Below, piece after piece: positions 38,694 to 50,190 of a DNA stretch of 64,000 nt. A program made the translations under genes and the position numbers. Position 1 is the stretch's first letter. Each line of letters begins with the position of its first letter. The stretch lies in contig NC_086381.1 of the NCBI RefSeq assembly GCF_036588685.1, forward strand, positions 49,599,431 through 49,663,430, given 5' to 3'. The stretch comes from Mytilus trossulus. Lineage: Eukaryota > Mollusca > Bivalvia > Mytilida > Mytilidae. The notes beneath the pieces are model-generated. The model saw only the letters and a list, made by a program, of their open reading frames with translations. It was not told the origin of the DNA and searched no databases.

Positions 38694-39775
38694 ATGTTAA
38701 CAAATATGCTCAAACTTAATCAAGATAAAACCGAACTTATCATTTTCACACCGAGGCATCTGAAGGCAAGTGTACCAAATCTCCAACTCAAAGTCGGCAA
38801 TACAGTGATAAGTAGTGTATCCTGTGTGAAAAACCTGGGTGTATACTTTGATCAACACCTTACGATGGAACGGCAAGTTTCTGCCATAGTAAAATCTTGT
38901 CATCAGTAACATTGGGCGTATTCGCAGCTATATAACAACATCCGCTTGCAAGACACTAGTGAACAGTCTAGTCAAATCCAGACTTGATTATGGGAAAATT
39001 CTGCTGAACTACGATGAACAGATTACAAAAGGTACAAAATACAGCAGCTCGTCTTATCACCAGGACAAGAAAACATGAACATATTACGCCACCACTTGCC
39101 GATTTACATTGGTTTCCCGTCCAATACAGACCACAATTCAAAATACTTACGTATGTGTACTGCGCTTTGAATGGCATTGGTCCTGCGTACATTCGGGAAC
39201 TTGTCAATTTGCACGTACCAAACCGATCTCTGCGTTCAAGCACAACTAAACTACTTACCGTTCCAAAAGTGCGGACAAAGACGTACGGTGAAAGACAGTT
39301 CGATTGGGCAGCGACCTCTCTTTGGAATAATCTCACGAACAGTTTAAGACAATGCAAGTCCTGAGAGTGTTTTAAATCCAAGCTAAAAACTAATTTTTAT
39401 CGCAATGCTTTTTAATCAGACTTTTTCCTTTCTCTTTTACGGGTTTTTACTAGTTTATGTAGTTTTGTATATATTTTTAATGCATTTTATTTGTGATTTT
39501 TGCTTGTTTTGCATGTTTTTAACGTACTAGATTGTTATTTATATTTTAATTTGTTGTTTTACAACTTTTTTAATGGACCTTTTATATTATGGTAGGCATT
39601 TTTATTTTATGTTTTATGTTAGTACTTGAATCTAACACAGAATAAAAAAAATATGTTTTTATGTTTTTGTCTTTGATTTGTCTTTATAACCATGCTGAAT
39701 GTACAGCGCCTTAGAGTATTTTTTATTTTTTATATAGGGCGCTCTATAAATTTTCATTATTATTATTATTATTAC
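38694..39775 (+). pseudogene. 5'-truncated CR1/L2-like non-LTR retrotransposon
   Basis: Three frames read in sequence: KLNQDKTELIIFTPRH ... VKNLGVYFDQHLTMERQVSA (38694-38909), then IGRIRSYITTSACKTLVNSL (about 38915-39010), then LQKVQNTAARLITRTRKHEH ... LHWFPVQYRPQFKILTYVY ... (39014-39364, stop). This is the C-terminal part of a non-LTR reverse transcriptase, with two frameshifts. Downstream, GGGCGCTCTATAAATTTTCA leads into an ATT-repeat tail at 39757-39775, the usual 3' end of this class. Inactive; nothing 5' of the late palm region remains. Confidence 0.88.
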
Positions 39776-40206
39776 TATCTGTTAGTTGTCTAGATGCAAA
39801 TATGTCATGATTTGGTACATGAATTTCTTATGATCGTTTAAACTTCGGTTTTATTGGCAGTTAATTGGAATAGAAAATATTGTCAAATGTATATGCAGTG
39901 AATAAATTTGCGAAAAAGCAAGGGCACTTGTTCCCGGGATCTATCATAATTGTATCGTTTGGCTAAAAACACCAAATTTTTATGTTAAAGGGATTCTGAC
40001 TGATAAATTTATATATATATAATGTACACAGCCATGTATCACCATCATTGATGGCGATCCGATGGACACATATATTGTAGAGTTGTCACTGACTCAGACG
40101 TACTTATAAATATAATTATTTTCTGTGACTGTATCTTACATTAATTTGTAGGATCCTTTACTATAGATAATTTAGCTGATCTGTAACAATAACATCTTCA
40201 TGCCTT

Positions 40207-40653
40207 ATAGAATCATATTCGAAACAGTGTGGTCCTGGCCATCGATTGACGACATAAATTATCCCATTGACTGGGACAGATTAGGTGAGCGTTTGTCGGT
40301 AACAATCACTTCTCACTATGTACTTTTTAAAGACACTGAATCTGTGGGGTCACCAAAGGTTCACAAAACCTTAATAAAGCAATTCGAAAAACGAATCCGG
40401 AATAATACGATGTGTTGATTTATATCAATAATATAAATCAAAACATAAAGGTTATTCCTGAATAATTTTTCGGATTATTTTATTATTAAAGGCGTTGAGA
40501 ACCTTTGGGTACCCCACAGTTTAAATTCTATAATAAGTAAGAAGTGAGCAATGGTCGTTACAGACAAACGTTCACCTAATCTGTCACAGTCAATGGGATA
40601 ATTTAGGTCGTCAATCAATGGCCAGGACCACACTGTTTTGAATATGATTCTAT
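40207..40653 (+). mobile_element. 447-bp near-palindromic foldback element, copy 1
   Basis: The first 220 bases (from ATAGAATCATATTCGAAACA) and the last 170 are imperfect inverted copies, meeting near GATTTATATCAATAATATAA. The arms agree on features that differ from copy 2 at 59098-59543: GTGGTCCTGGCCAT, ATTATCCCATTGACT and GACAGATTAGG. The 72-codon frame at 40200-40418 spans one arm and has no recognisable domain. No transposase, so mobilisation would be in trans. Confidence 0.9.
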
Positions 40654-40747
40654 ATATATCATGTACTGTAGTACGCCGCTAGATTAAAACTGACGAGGAA
40701 AGGTAACACATGTACACGGCCAGCGAAAGCTCTATTTTTGTAGAGTC

Positions 40748-40925
40748 CAGGTGGTCGTGTGGTCTAGCGGGACGGCTGCAGTGCAGGCGATTTGCTGTCA
40801 CGTTATCACAGTAGCATGGGTTCGAATCCCGGCGAGGGAAGAACCAAAATTTTGCGAAAGCAAATTTACAGATCTAACATTGTTGGGTTGATGTTTAGAC
40901 GAGTTGTATATATATTATATATAAA
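40748..40925 (+). mobile_element. tRNA-derived SINE
   Basis: An internal Pol III promoter is visible: A box TGGTCTAGCGG (40760-40770) and a perfect B box GGTTCGAATCC (40819-40829), 48 bp apart. It is followed by a non-tRNA body (ACATTGTTGGGTTGATGTTT) and a TA-rich tail. The tRNA-like part cannot form a normal acceptor stem in my reading, so I call it a SINE and not a tRNA gene. Confidence 0.82.
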
Positions 40926-41474
40926 TTTGGAGCACTTTTCACCAAAAAACACTATGTGAAACTGGGAAAACAATATTCAAGGACTTAGCAATTTAATTGT
41001 GTGGATACTATACAGCACAACAACAACAAAATGTGTGAATTCTATACAGCACCAAAAAACACTTTAATAACGATCTAGTCTATGGTGCAATACAGTACTG
41101 CTATGTTCAAGGCACAACGACCTTACAGTTTCGTCCACTGGTCAATTTATTTTAAAATCATAACATGTACATGTATCTTCGTTCTTATCTTGAAACTATA
41201 TATGCATTTGCAAATGGCGACACGCATATTGGTACGAGATCAGTATAGCAACTCACATTGTCGAAACTTGTCAACATATTTCGATCGAATTAAACCAAAC
41301 ACTTTATGCTATCATGCATTTTGTTTATGCTTTGGGACTTAAATTATTTCGGATCTATGTATCCGGGATCGTAATATATGTTGCCCGTTAACATAGGGAA
41401 CAAGATATAGTAAATTTTCGCAGTAAGCTCACTGTAAGAACTGTGACGTGTCTGCATGTATAACGAATAAAAGT

Positions 41475-41620
41475 GAGAAAAAGAAATTGGGAACGTGTCA
41501 AAGAGACAACAACCCGATCAAAGAGCAGACATTAGCCGAAGGCAACCAATGAGTCTTCAATGTAGCGAGAAACTCCCGCACCCGGAGGCGTCCTTCAGCT
41601 GGTCCCTTAAAAATATGTAT
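41475..41620 (+). repeat. Dispersed repeat family A, partial copy
   Basis: GGGAACGTGTCAAAGAGACA through CGGAGGCGTCCTTCAGCTGG, the first half of family A. The small frames in both directions here belong to the repeat. Confidence 0.8.
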
Positions 41621-41764
41621 ACTGTACAAAAATATGTAGAGCGAAGTCTGCTTAATGTTCACAATTCTATCATATAAAAGTACGTGAATATACAATATAT
41701 TTAAAGGTTAACAGTAAAGAATTCCAAAACAAAACGATACTTAATTCCAACGCTATAAAGCAAG

Positions 41765-42475
41765 ATGTTACTTCATTCTAATATATAAAACAACTAGCTG
41801 TTACTTCCTTCTCCTCTATAAGTTACTTCATTCTCGTCTATAAGACAACTAGCTGTTACTTTGTTCTCCTCTATGAGACAACTAGGTGTTACTTCATTCT
41901 CGTCTATAAGACAACTAGCTGTGACTTCATTCTCGTCTATAAAACAACTAGCTATTACTTTATTCTCGTCTATTCTATACGACAACTAACTGTGACTTCA
42001 TTCTCGTATAAAAGACAACTAGCTGTTACCTCATTCTCGTCTATAAGACAACTAGCTATTACTACATTCTCGTCTATAAGACAACTAGCTATTACTACAT
42101 TCTCGTCTATAAGACAACTAGCTGTTACTTCATTCTCCTCTATAACACAACTATCTGTTACTTCATTCACCTCTATAAAACAACTAGCTGTTACCTCATT
42201 CCCATCTATAAGGCAACGAGCTGTTACAGTAACTTCATTTTCGTCTTAAAGACAACTAGCTGTTACATCATTCTCGTCTATACGACAACTAGCTGTTACT
42301 TCATTCTCTTCTATAAGACAACTAGCTGTTACCTCATTCTCGTCTATAAGACAACAAGCTGTTACCTCATTCCAGTCTATAAGACAAAGAGCTGTAACTT
42401 CATTCTCGTATAAAAGACAACAAGCTGTTACTTCATTCTCGTCTATAAAACAACTACAAACTTACAAAACCTTTG
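41765..42475. repeat. 33-bp minisatellite, block 1
   Basis: About 21 copies of CTAGCTGTTACTTCATTCTC followed by GTCTATAAGACAA. The unit is 33 bp, so any frame without a stop stays open: the minus strand reads repeated ASCLIDENEVT and the plus strand reads a Ser/Phe-rich frame. I see no signal peptide, splice context or codon-level selection, so I call it a repeat and not a gene. Confidence 0.9.
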
Positions 42476-42914
42476 AATAGACTTATTAAGAAGGGATATA
42501 ATTACGATACTGTTGTCAAGTCATTAAAGATTGCATATTTTTGCGTTAATATTGAGTCACTGATAATGTGTTTGCATCGGATAAACACATTTATTCTAAA
42601 AACAGTTGTTGGCATGACACGGGTTATGGTCTTCTCATATATGTTATGATGGTATGATACTAAACCCCTAACGGGAAGGATTGTGGCTGATGTTCATATG
42701 ATGAAATCATAATCTTTCCTGTCTGATGCATGAAGTCTGGAGCTGGCATGTCAGTCAACTGCTAGTAGTCTGTTGTTATTTATGTATTATTGTCATTTTG
42801 TTTATTTTCTTTGGTGACATCTTCTGACATCAGACTCGGACTTCTCTTGAGCTGAATTTTAATGTGCGTATTGTTATTCGTTTACTTTTCTACATTGGTT
42901 AGAGGTAAAGGGGG
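42476..42914. other. Spacer between minisatellite blocks
   Basis: Non-repetitive by eye, no gene. Together with the family A copy at 42915-43220 it separates the two 33-bp blocks. Confidence 0.5.
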
Positions 42915-43220
42915 AGAGTTGAGATCTCACAAACATGTTTAACCCCAACGCATTTTTGCGCCTGTCCCAAGTCAGGAGCCTCTGGCCTTTGTTAGTCTTG
43001 TATTATTTCAATTTTAGTTTCTTGTGTATAATTTGGAAATTAGTATGGCGTTCATTATCACTGGACTAGTATATATTTGTTTAGGGGCCAGCTGAAGGAC
43101 GCCTCCGGTGCAACAATTTCTCTCTACATTGAAGACCTGTTGGTGACCTTCTGCTGTTGTTTTTTATTTGGTCGGGTTGTTGTCTCTTTGACACATTCCC
43201 CATTTCCATTCTCAATTTTA
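42915..43220 (-). repeat. Dispersed repeat family A, full copy, reversed
   Basis: Runs from ACATGTTTAACCCCAACGCA to TTTGACACATTCCCCATTTC. In reverse complement it matches 2023-2295 along its whole length, including the GGACAGGCGC motif and the CAGCTGGCCCCTAAACAAAT block. It ends immediately beside the second 33-bp block. Confidence 0.85.
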
Positions 43221-43224
43221 TTTT

Positions 43225-43620
43225 TTAGATGTTACTTCATTCTCGTCTATAAGACAAACAGCTGTTACTTTATTCTCGTCTATAAGACAACTAGCTGTTA
43301 CTTCATTCTCGTCTATAAGACAGCTATATGTTGCTTCATTCTCGTCTATAAGACAACTAGCTGTCCCTTCATTCTCGTCTATAAGACAAACAGTTGTTAC
43401 TACATTCTCGTCTATAAGACAACTAGATGATACTACATTCTCTTCTATAAGACAACTAGCTGTTATTAAATTCTCTTCTATAAGACAACTAACTGTTACT
43501 TCATTCTCGTCTATTAGACAAACAGCTGTCAATTCATTCTTGTCTATAAGACAACTAGCTGTTACTACATTATCGTCTATAAAACAACTAGCTGTTACTT
43601 TATTCTCGAAGTTATTGTTG
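43225..43620. repeat. 33-bp minisatellite, block 2
   Basis: About 12 further copies of the unit found at 41765-42475, same orientation. The longest minus-strand frame covering it is 135 codons and consists only of the repeat. Confidence 0.9.
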
Positions 43621-45706
43621 GGCAATTATAGTGTATTTGTTGTAATTCAAAATTTAATTTGTTTTTGACTGTTTTAATTATTTTATTTGTTAATTGGCCA
43701 TAAATAAAACAGTTGTCGGAAGTTATGATAAAGCGATTAATACATGGTCTATTCCATATCGGCCCGGATATCATCCCGAGACCCCTATATCAGCCCGAAA
43801 CGTAGAGGATGTATTAATCTCTATTTAACACATGGCATGAGTAAAATCTCTTTGTTCTTTCTGTGCTATAATCTGGATAATGCACAGCTAAGGTGCGCAT
43901 TAACTACCTCAGATATACTGCACAGTTCAAATCTATTTTTACCTTTAGGGGCGGTTCCTAGATTTTGAAGTGGCGTTATTCTCGAGTTTATTGAATATGT
44001 TTTAAAAATAAATTATGATTTATGTGTCATTTCTTTTTCTTATAGAAATGAAAAGATGACTTTTATGTTTGTTTATAGTGTGGTGTGTTTTTTTTTTGTG
44101 TTATTGCCAATTGGTTCTATAATCAGTATCTGTGATTTAGGATATGTATGTTTTTTCTAATTTAATGGCTGGCTAACTGACACAATTTACCAACACTTTT
44201 TGTTCCGTATTGCAAAAATAATCCTAGCTAGATCCATATGATTAATTTCATGCTTCAGTGCTGTTGCAATAATATAATATTTCTTTTTCTTGTTAAATAA
44301 AGATAATTCATTCAATACAAGCATCAATATAACACGTTCTTACATAAAGACTCCGGCATTAATTATCAATAAGATTCTAACAGAGATTGTTCATTGAATA
44401 AAACTAGTTTTGAAGTTACGTCTGTTATAATTAATTGTGGGATATATGTAGCAATGTGTGTGATCTTGGTGAGCCATGCATTTTATCTGTAAAATAAAAT
44501 ATTAGAAATTTTATAATTTCATGCAAGCATTATCAAGTTTGCTGGCATCAGAAAGTTGTATATCTATTTGACGGGGTAAGACTAGTTTTATTCAGATATC
44601 GTTTCTCTCCCCTTTTGTCGAGCATGCGATTTTTGTGGCAAAAGTGAGGCATAACGATCCTACATTCAGTCGTCGCCTTCGGCATCAGCGACGTCCGCAA
44701 ATATTCACTCTGTGATTAAAGTTTTTGAAATTGTTATAAGGTACATAAACTATGATAGATTTGGACTGTTTATGATCATTAAACAGTATCCAGAAATTAA
44801 ATTTTGTAACACAAACTCCTGTTTATCCTATTTTTTTTTCTTTTAGAGATGACTTAGTTTTTCTGCCAGTTAACAGAACATTCCGTAAGATTTAAAAAAC
44901 ATTCTCAAACTATCCTTTACTTCTACACAATTTGTACAGAAGCTTGTTTATTGTCAAAAGATAGTATCTATAATAATTAAATTTTGTCAATAAGAATACT
45001 CAACAGGTACATGTATGTGTATGTGTAACAGCATACATATTAAGCTATTAATGAAAGACGAAAATTGTAAATTTTAAATAAAAAAGATATGCTTGCATAG
45101 TATGTTGATTTACCTATTTAGTCAGACTTATATGCATAACAACACACAACACATGGTAATCCGCGTAACTTTTCCTATTGTAAGAAAACGAAAATGATTT
45201 ACTAACATTGGTTGTTGTTTCAAGATATAAGAACACACGACATCTACGTAGATTTAATGTGTATTTGTGTCTGTATCTTTCATCGTTTAAAGTAACTGTT
45301 ACATCTTTCTTAGTAGTTTCAACTTGATTAGATATTGGAATCCAGATTCTAACCATACATCAATGTTTTATAGCTACAGTGATATAAATGCATACGATTA
45401 CAAATATGTATGCTAATATTTAATCTTATTTTAATTTTAACTAAGTTCTGTAATAATCTAACAACAATATAGCAGTAATGTGTTCATGTTTTATATATAA
45501 ATAATTACATTAGATGTATGTTTCATTATAATACTTTATTTTGATTGGCTAACTGCACATCACGTGTTATTCCGTAAGCAGTTGCATCACTCAATAAAAC
45601 TTTTCATTCCTGATAACACGTGGTCCCACAATAAAGTGCACAGGTGAGTAAAATACAAATATTGTAAAATTCGTGTTTTCACGATCATAAATAAAAAATG
45701 TAATTA
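43621..45706. other. No gene seen
   Basis: AT-rich non-coding DNA. It contains the short repeat shared with 11879 (at 43864-43925) and, around 44620-44710, a segment with GTGGCAAAAGTGAGGCATAA and a CGTCGCCTTCGGCATC stretch that looks like a decayed interspersed repeat. Confidence 0.5.
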
Positions 45707-45857
45707 TAAGTATTGAATGCTTCTTTTTGTAACTTCATAGGGTTGTAAAAGCGTTGACCGTGCGCACATATTTAGAATGAAGCGCGGAAACAAAATGTAC
45801 TTCGGTCAACGCTTTTACACCCCAATGAATTTACAAAAAGAAGCATTCAATTCTTAA
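45707..45857. mobile_element. MITE-like element, 151 bp, 55-60 bp arms
   Basis: Left arm AAGTATTGAATGCTTCTTTT ... GTAAAAGCGTTGACC pairs with the right arm CGGTCAACGCTTTTACACCC ... AAAAAGAAGCATTCAATTCT. The loop is about 35 bp. The arms make up most of the element, so its transcript would form a hairpin. Confidence 0.8.
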
Positions 45858-47197
45858 ATGCAATCGACAGTGTTAATCAATGCTAATTTAATGATAACGC
45901 TTGCTTTCACTGGCGTACACAAATGTTAGCCAGGTGTATATGTATCTGATTTATTGGTTCAGTGTTTATAAGTAAATATAAATCTATCTACAATCGACTC
46001 TCGAGATCTCAAAATTAGATAAAAAATTGCATTAAACTTTAGGAAAAAGGAACTAATATATATCTACAGTATAATATAAGTTAAATTTGTAAAGTTTTAC
46101 TTTTAGTTAACATTACATTCAACGGTACAGTAGTTTGACATAAAGAGATGCTAGGTTAAGTATATTTTATGATCCACTCAATAATAATGCTGTAAACATC
46201 CCAAAATGTTTAAAACAATTCATTTCAGGGCATTTTATAGCGGACTATGGAATATGGGCTAGGTCAATGTTGAAGACTATACGGTGACTTATAATTGTTA
46301 ATGTATGTGTCAATTGGTGTCTTGCGGAGAGTAATCTCATTGTCAATCATACTAAATCTTCATTTTTATATATACAAACGGAAAAACCATTGGACTAATT
46401 TATGTCAAAAACGAGAAACACGTATTAACCACACCAAACAGTGACATCCACTGAACAACAGGATCGATCCTGACTTTGGACTAATTCAAACAAATGCAGC
46501 GCGTTAAATCTAGTTTGCTGATGCCAAACCCTCTCCTTACCTGAGACAAAGGAACATAAGAATATGTTGTAACTGCGGTATGATGGTTTTTTTTTCTTAA
46601 GGCGTACTTTGACCTATAATTGTTAACTTTTAAACATTGTGGCTTTGATGCAGATTTACTTCATTGGCACTATTACAACATCTTCGTATAACTTAGTTAG
46701 AATGTAATTTCCTGACAAACAGGTATAAAAGAAAACTGTGCGTTGCATTTGTGTCCTTGACTGAATAATGTCTTTTGACCATGTTGCGAGTGTTTTCAAA
46801 ACTATACTTCTTTTTATTTTCATGGAGGTTTTTCAAATTGTGCATGTTGTGTTCCTGAATGCTATTTGATACTACGTTTTTTTAGTGGCTCAAATGTTTG
46901 GAAGGGTTAATGACAGTAGATTGTATGATTTGACCATACATTGTGGTTTTCTATCCGTCATATTAGAACTTTGAAAGCAATCTCATTTTCAAATTTATTG
47001 ATTTTTTTGTCAAGTTCACACAAATGTTGCAGAGGAAATATGATATTTTTATCAATACCTACTAATTACTTTCATCATGCAATATTTTTGAACGAGATAT
47101 ATCATTACAAAAGAAGCATTTGTAACAGTAAAGTTAATAGGAGTGCATGTTTCTATTTTACCAAAAGAAATAAGTTTGTTTGTCTACACATCAAACA
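45858..47197. other. 5' flank of C1q gene
   Basis: No other gene. About 46290-46700 carries decayed pieces of dispersed repeats (CCACTGAACAACAGGATCG, TTCATTGGCACTATTACAAC). I cannot place a core promoter for the C1q gene with confidence. Confidence 0.5.
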
Positions 47198-48822
47198 ATG
47201 CTGACATCAGTAGTTTTGTGTATTATTTTTGTTCTTGTGGATCGTTCATTATTGGTTGATGCTAAAGAAAAGTTTACCAATGGTAAGTAGTGTTGATCTT
47301 TTAAAAGTGAAAACAAAGAACCAGCTTACAATTCTTTAAAATTATTTGAATTTAAAGATAATTGATTTATATACGATTCGTTTTCAGTTTGAAAAAAAGT
47401 TCTTATTGGTAAAAATTTTATCTCGAAAAATCCTACTTAATATTCATATGACCATAATGAATACACGATCTACACCACTCAAATTGAGATTTTGGAAAAT
47501 ATGGAATCAACAGCAGAGTAACGGAAATGTGACAAGTATTTCCTATTTTAAGACTGTAACTTTTATAATGGAAAATGTCAAGAGTTCTTGTAAATTGATT
47601 TTAATTAGTAATGACTAAGTTTGTTTCGGTGTGCATGTCCCCGAGGTCGTCTCCAACCCAGTAGTCAGCAATTCGGTGTTGACATGACTATCAATTATAT
47701 TGTAATTTTAATAAAGTTCCTGTTGTCAAATTTTGGGTCCTCTTTACTCTTCAACTTTGTACTTGTTTGGCTTTACAACTATTTTGAATTGAGCGTCACT
47801 GGTGGGTCTTATGTCGACGAAATGCGCGTCTGGCATATAAAATTATAATCCTGCTAACTTGATAACTATTTATACCACTGGGTCAATGCCACTGCTGGTG
47901 GACGTTTCGTTCCCTAGCGTATCACCAGCCCTGTAGTCAGCACTTCGGTGTTGGCATGAACTTCAATTATATGGTCATTTTGATAAATTTCCTGTTGTCA
48001 AAACTCTTTTTTCATGCATTTCTTACATACTAATTACTCTTTAAAATCAAATTTCATCGATAAATTAACAAAATTAATTAAACAATATATATTGCAGTCA
48101 TTATTTCTATTCATTAGCAGACAGATCTGTCAGTATAATGGAAAGTCTTCGAAAACTAGTTAAAGAAATACAACAACACGGTAAAGGTAAATATATTTAT
48201 CGTAAAGGTTTGTATATCTACATTAAAGTGTTCAGCTCTTTCTTTTAATCGATATTTTATGTTATATTGAACATCGTCGCAATATGATTGTATCATCAAC
48301 TAATTTTATAACCAATGTGATGTGATGTACTCGAAAGTAAAACATTTTATATAAACATCAAAAAGATTTATAAATGCAATGCTTTTTACTATCTTTGGTT
48401 ATATTACAGGTCAAGATTGTAAAGCCCATCAAAAGAAAACAGTTGCCTTCTATGCTGCCCTGACTAAACATACTTCACTATCTGGGTCTCAGACGATTGT
48501 GTACGACAAAATTTACACAAACCTTGGTCAGGCCTATGATTCTAGTAATGGTAAATTCCGTGCACCGGTCAATGGTCTTTACTACTTTGCCTGTTCTCAG
48601 ATATCAACTGGTAGTACCCTCCACTTCATATTAATGAAAAATAACAACAAACTCGGCCATGGACATAGCAATAAAAGTAATGGTTCCGGATCAGTGATAG
48701 GAACAGTAGTATTAAACAAAGGCGATGTTATGTCTATCCAACATCAATCTGGTAGCGGATCACAAACTGTACATGGTTCAGGATATAGCACCTTCACTGG
48801 ATATTTGATTGCTACTTTATAA
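47198..48822 (+). CDS. Secreted C1q-domain protein, 3 exons
   Basis: Bivalve C1qDC proteins are secreted, trimeric pattern-recognition lectin-like factors. Exon 1, 47198-47282, encodes a signal peptide (MLTSVVLCIIFVLVDRSLL...). Exon 2 starts at 48121 and ends at 48180 or 48186: two in-frame donors, CACG|GTAAAG and AAAG|GTAAAT, give 185 or 187 residues. It encodes a short helical stretch (MESLRKLVKEIQQH) that may help trimerise. Exon 3, 48410-48822, encodes the whole globular C1q domain, from VAFYAALTKHTSL through FRAPVNGLYYFACSQ to STFTGYLIATL at the C terminus. All junctions are GT-AG with matching phase. There is no collagen region, as in most mussel members. A repeat of family D sits in intron 1. 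A poly-A signal candidate lies at 49067. Ligand unknown. Confidence 0.92.
47630..48005 (+). repeat. Dispersed repeat family D, in C1q intron 1
   Basis: Two related segments share AGTAGTCAGCAATTCGGTGT / AGCACTTCGGTGTTGGCATG. Between them come CTTCAACTTTGTACTTGTTT, GACGAAATGCGCGTCTGGC and GGACGTTTCGTTCCC. Reverse copies of its middle lie at 51230-51400 and 56385-56540. I recognise it as a very common Mytilus repeat. Confidence 0.8.
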
Positions 48823-49066
48823 ATGGACATCACGTAATGATCAACGAAATGTTCTACTAGATGTCTTTTGTTTAATTTACTTATGCAGACTTGTAGTAGT
48901 AACTTTCTTAAATTATCTAGTACAAATGTACATTTGATAATCTTTTAAATTACCGTTATGTTCAAGAAGCATTGTAGCCCATGTTAAAAAACTTCTTTTA
49001 TATTGGCAATGTTCAAAATTTACAGAAGCATTTAAATTGCATACGAAAGTCTCATTAATATTAAAC

Positions 49067-49072
49067 AATAAA
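49067..49072 (+). promoter_or_regulatory. Candidate poly-A signal of C1q gene
   Basis: AATAAA 245 bases after the C1q stop codon, in AT-rich sequence. Position is plausible for a 3' UTR; no transcript data. Confidence 0.45.
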
Positions 49073-49429
49073 AACCTGCGAGTGACATTGTACTAAATTA
49101 ACGTTTAACTTTAATCACATGTTTTGCGGTTATTAATGATAACTATATAATATACAAATCCTGCAGAGAAAAATTTATTAAACAGATTCTTAAACTATTA
49201 AAAAATGTACGAAATGTTGGGTGTACGAGTTTGTATATAGTAGTGCCATTTCCCTTAAAAACTTGAAAACAGAAATTTGAAAAAATCAAGATGACAACAA
49301 GATTTGTGTAGTGGAAATGTCAGTGATCTATTTGTACAAATGATTAGAAATTATCTCACCAAGAACAATATTGAAGATATTTTTCTATGATGTTTTATTA
49401 CTCGAAATAGAACATTAAAATTTTTACGT

Positions 49430-49620
49430 TTTTTGTTACTGTTGTTGTCTGTTGGCTGTCTACTGGTGGCTCCTTCCACTTCATATTACTCTGATCTAAT
49501 TTCCTTCTCTGCTGCTTTAACGAAACAGATTTCCCTACCTGGTTTTTAATACTATTATGGACGACACAATTTACACAAACCTTGGTCAGGCCAGTGACTT
49601 TTGTCATGGTAAAATATACT
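49430..49620 (+). pseudogene. Scrambled C1q-domain pseudogene fragments
   Basis: 49500-49620 matches the start of C1q exon 3: a frame reads FSAALTKQISLPGF then stops, and a shifted frame reads DDTIYTNLGQASDFCHGK, close to the gene's YDKIYTNLGQAYDSSNGK. Just before it, 49430-49495 (CTGGTGGCTCCTTCCACTTC) matches a later part of the same exon (STGSTLHFILM). The order is therefore reversed relative to the gene, as if the tail of one decayed copy abuts the head of another. Confidence 0.75.
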
Positions 49621-49869
49621 AGTTGTTACCCATTCGTTTGATGTGCTTGAGCTTTTGATTTTGTCATTAAACTATGGGCTTTACTCTTTGAATTTGTATC
49701 CAGAACTTCATCTTAATTATTAAAATGGTTTTCTAAATTTGAATATAGATTATATTATTCTTCAAATAAATCAAAAGGGTTTTCCGTTGCATTGGTGATT
49801 TTTTTCTTCAAGTATTTAAGGAGCAATACAGAGATCGAAAATCATTTTAGTATACTCGTATAGCGTAAT

Positions 49870-50190
49870 GAGTACAGTTTTATGTCGATCTTCCGGCGTT
49901 ATTTCTAATTGCCAATAACCAGACTGAAGGTCAATGACTGAGAATATACTAGCGATGGCTAGACAATGTAGGCATATACATATATATGCGGTATCGGGTA
50001 GGCATCATGGATAGTCGACTCATCGAACTTTCTATAAACTATACACCACTTAACTGAGTCGTCCTTCTGACGAGCCAAACACATATTTGACCTCCATGCT
50101 GATAAAGAAGGTTTAATTACCTTCTTTTTAATTAGTCTTTCGAATACGCCTTACCTCACCTTAAGTTCTTTTAGGTATATGTCTTAAGGT
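49870..50190 (-). pseudogene. Ty3/gypsy-type RT remnant
   Basis: On the minus strand, separate frames read VIKPSLSAWRSN and YRKFDESTIHDAYPIP (about 50120-50000), then SVIDLQSGYWQLEITPEDRH (about 49960-49890). These are consecutive reverse transcriptase blocks of Ty3/gypsy LTR retrotransposons. At least one frameshift lies between them, in a TA-repeat (about 49975-49995). No LTR, protease or integrase recognised nearby, so this is an isolated dead fragment. Confidence 0.8.

Noticed and set aside
40748-40840. Functional tRNA gene
   Set aside because: A and B boxes are present but the cloverleaf, especially the acceptor stem, does not form in my reading; the downstream body and tail fit a SINE.
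43218-43625. Minus-strand 135-codon repeat protein
   Set aside because: It consists only of the 33-bp minisatellite; the plus strand is equally open, so the frame follows from unit length.
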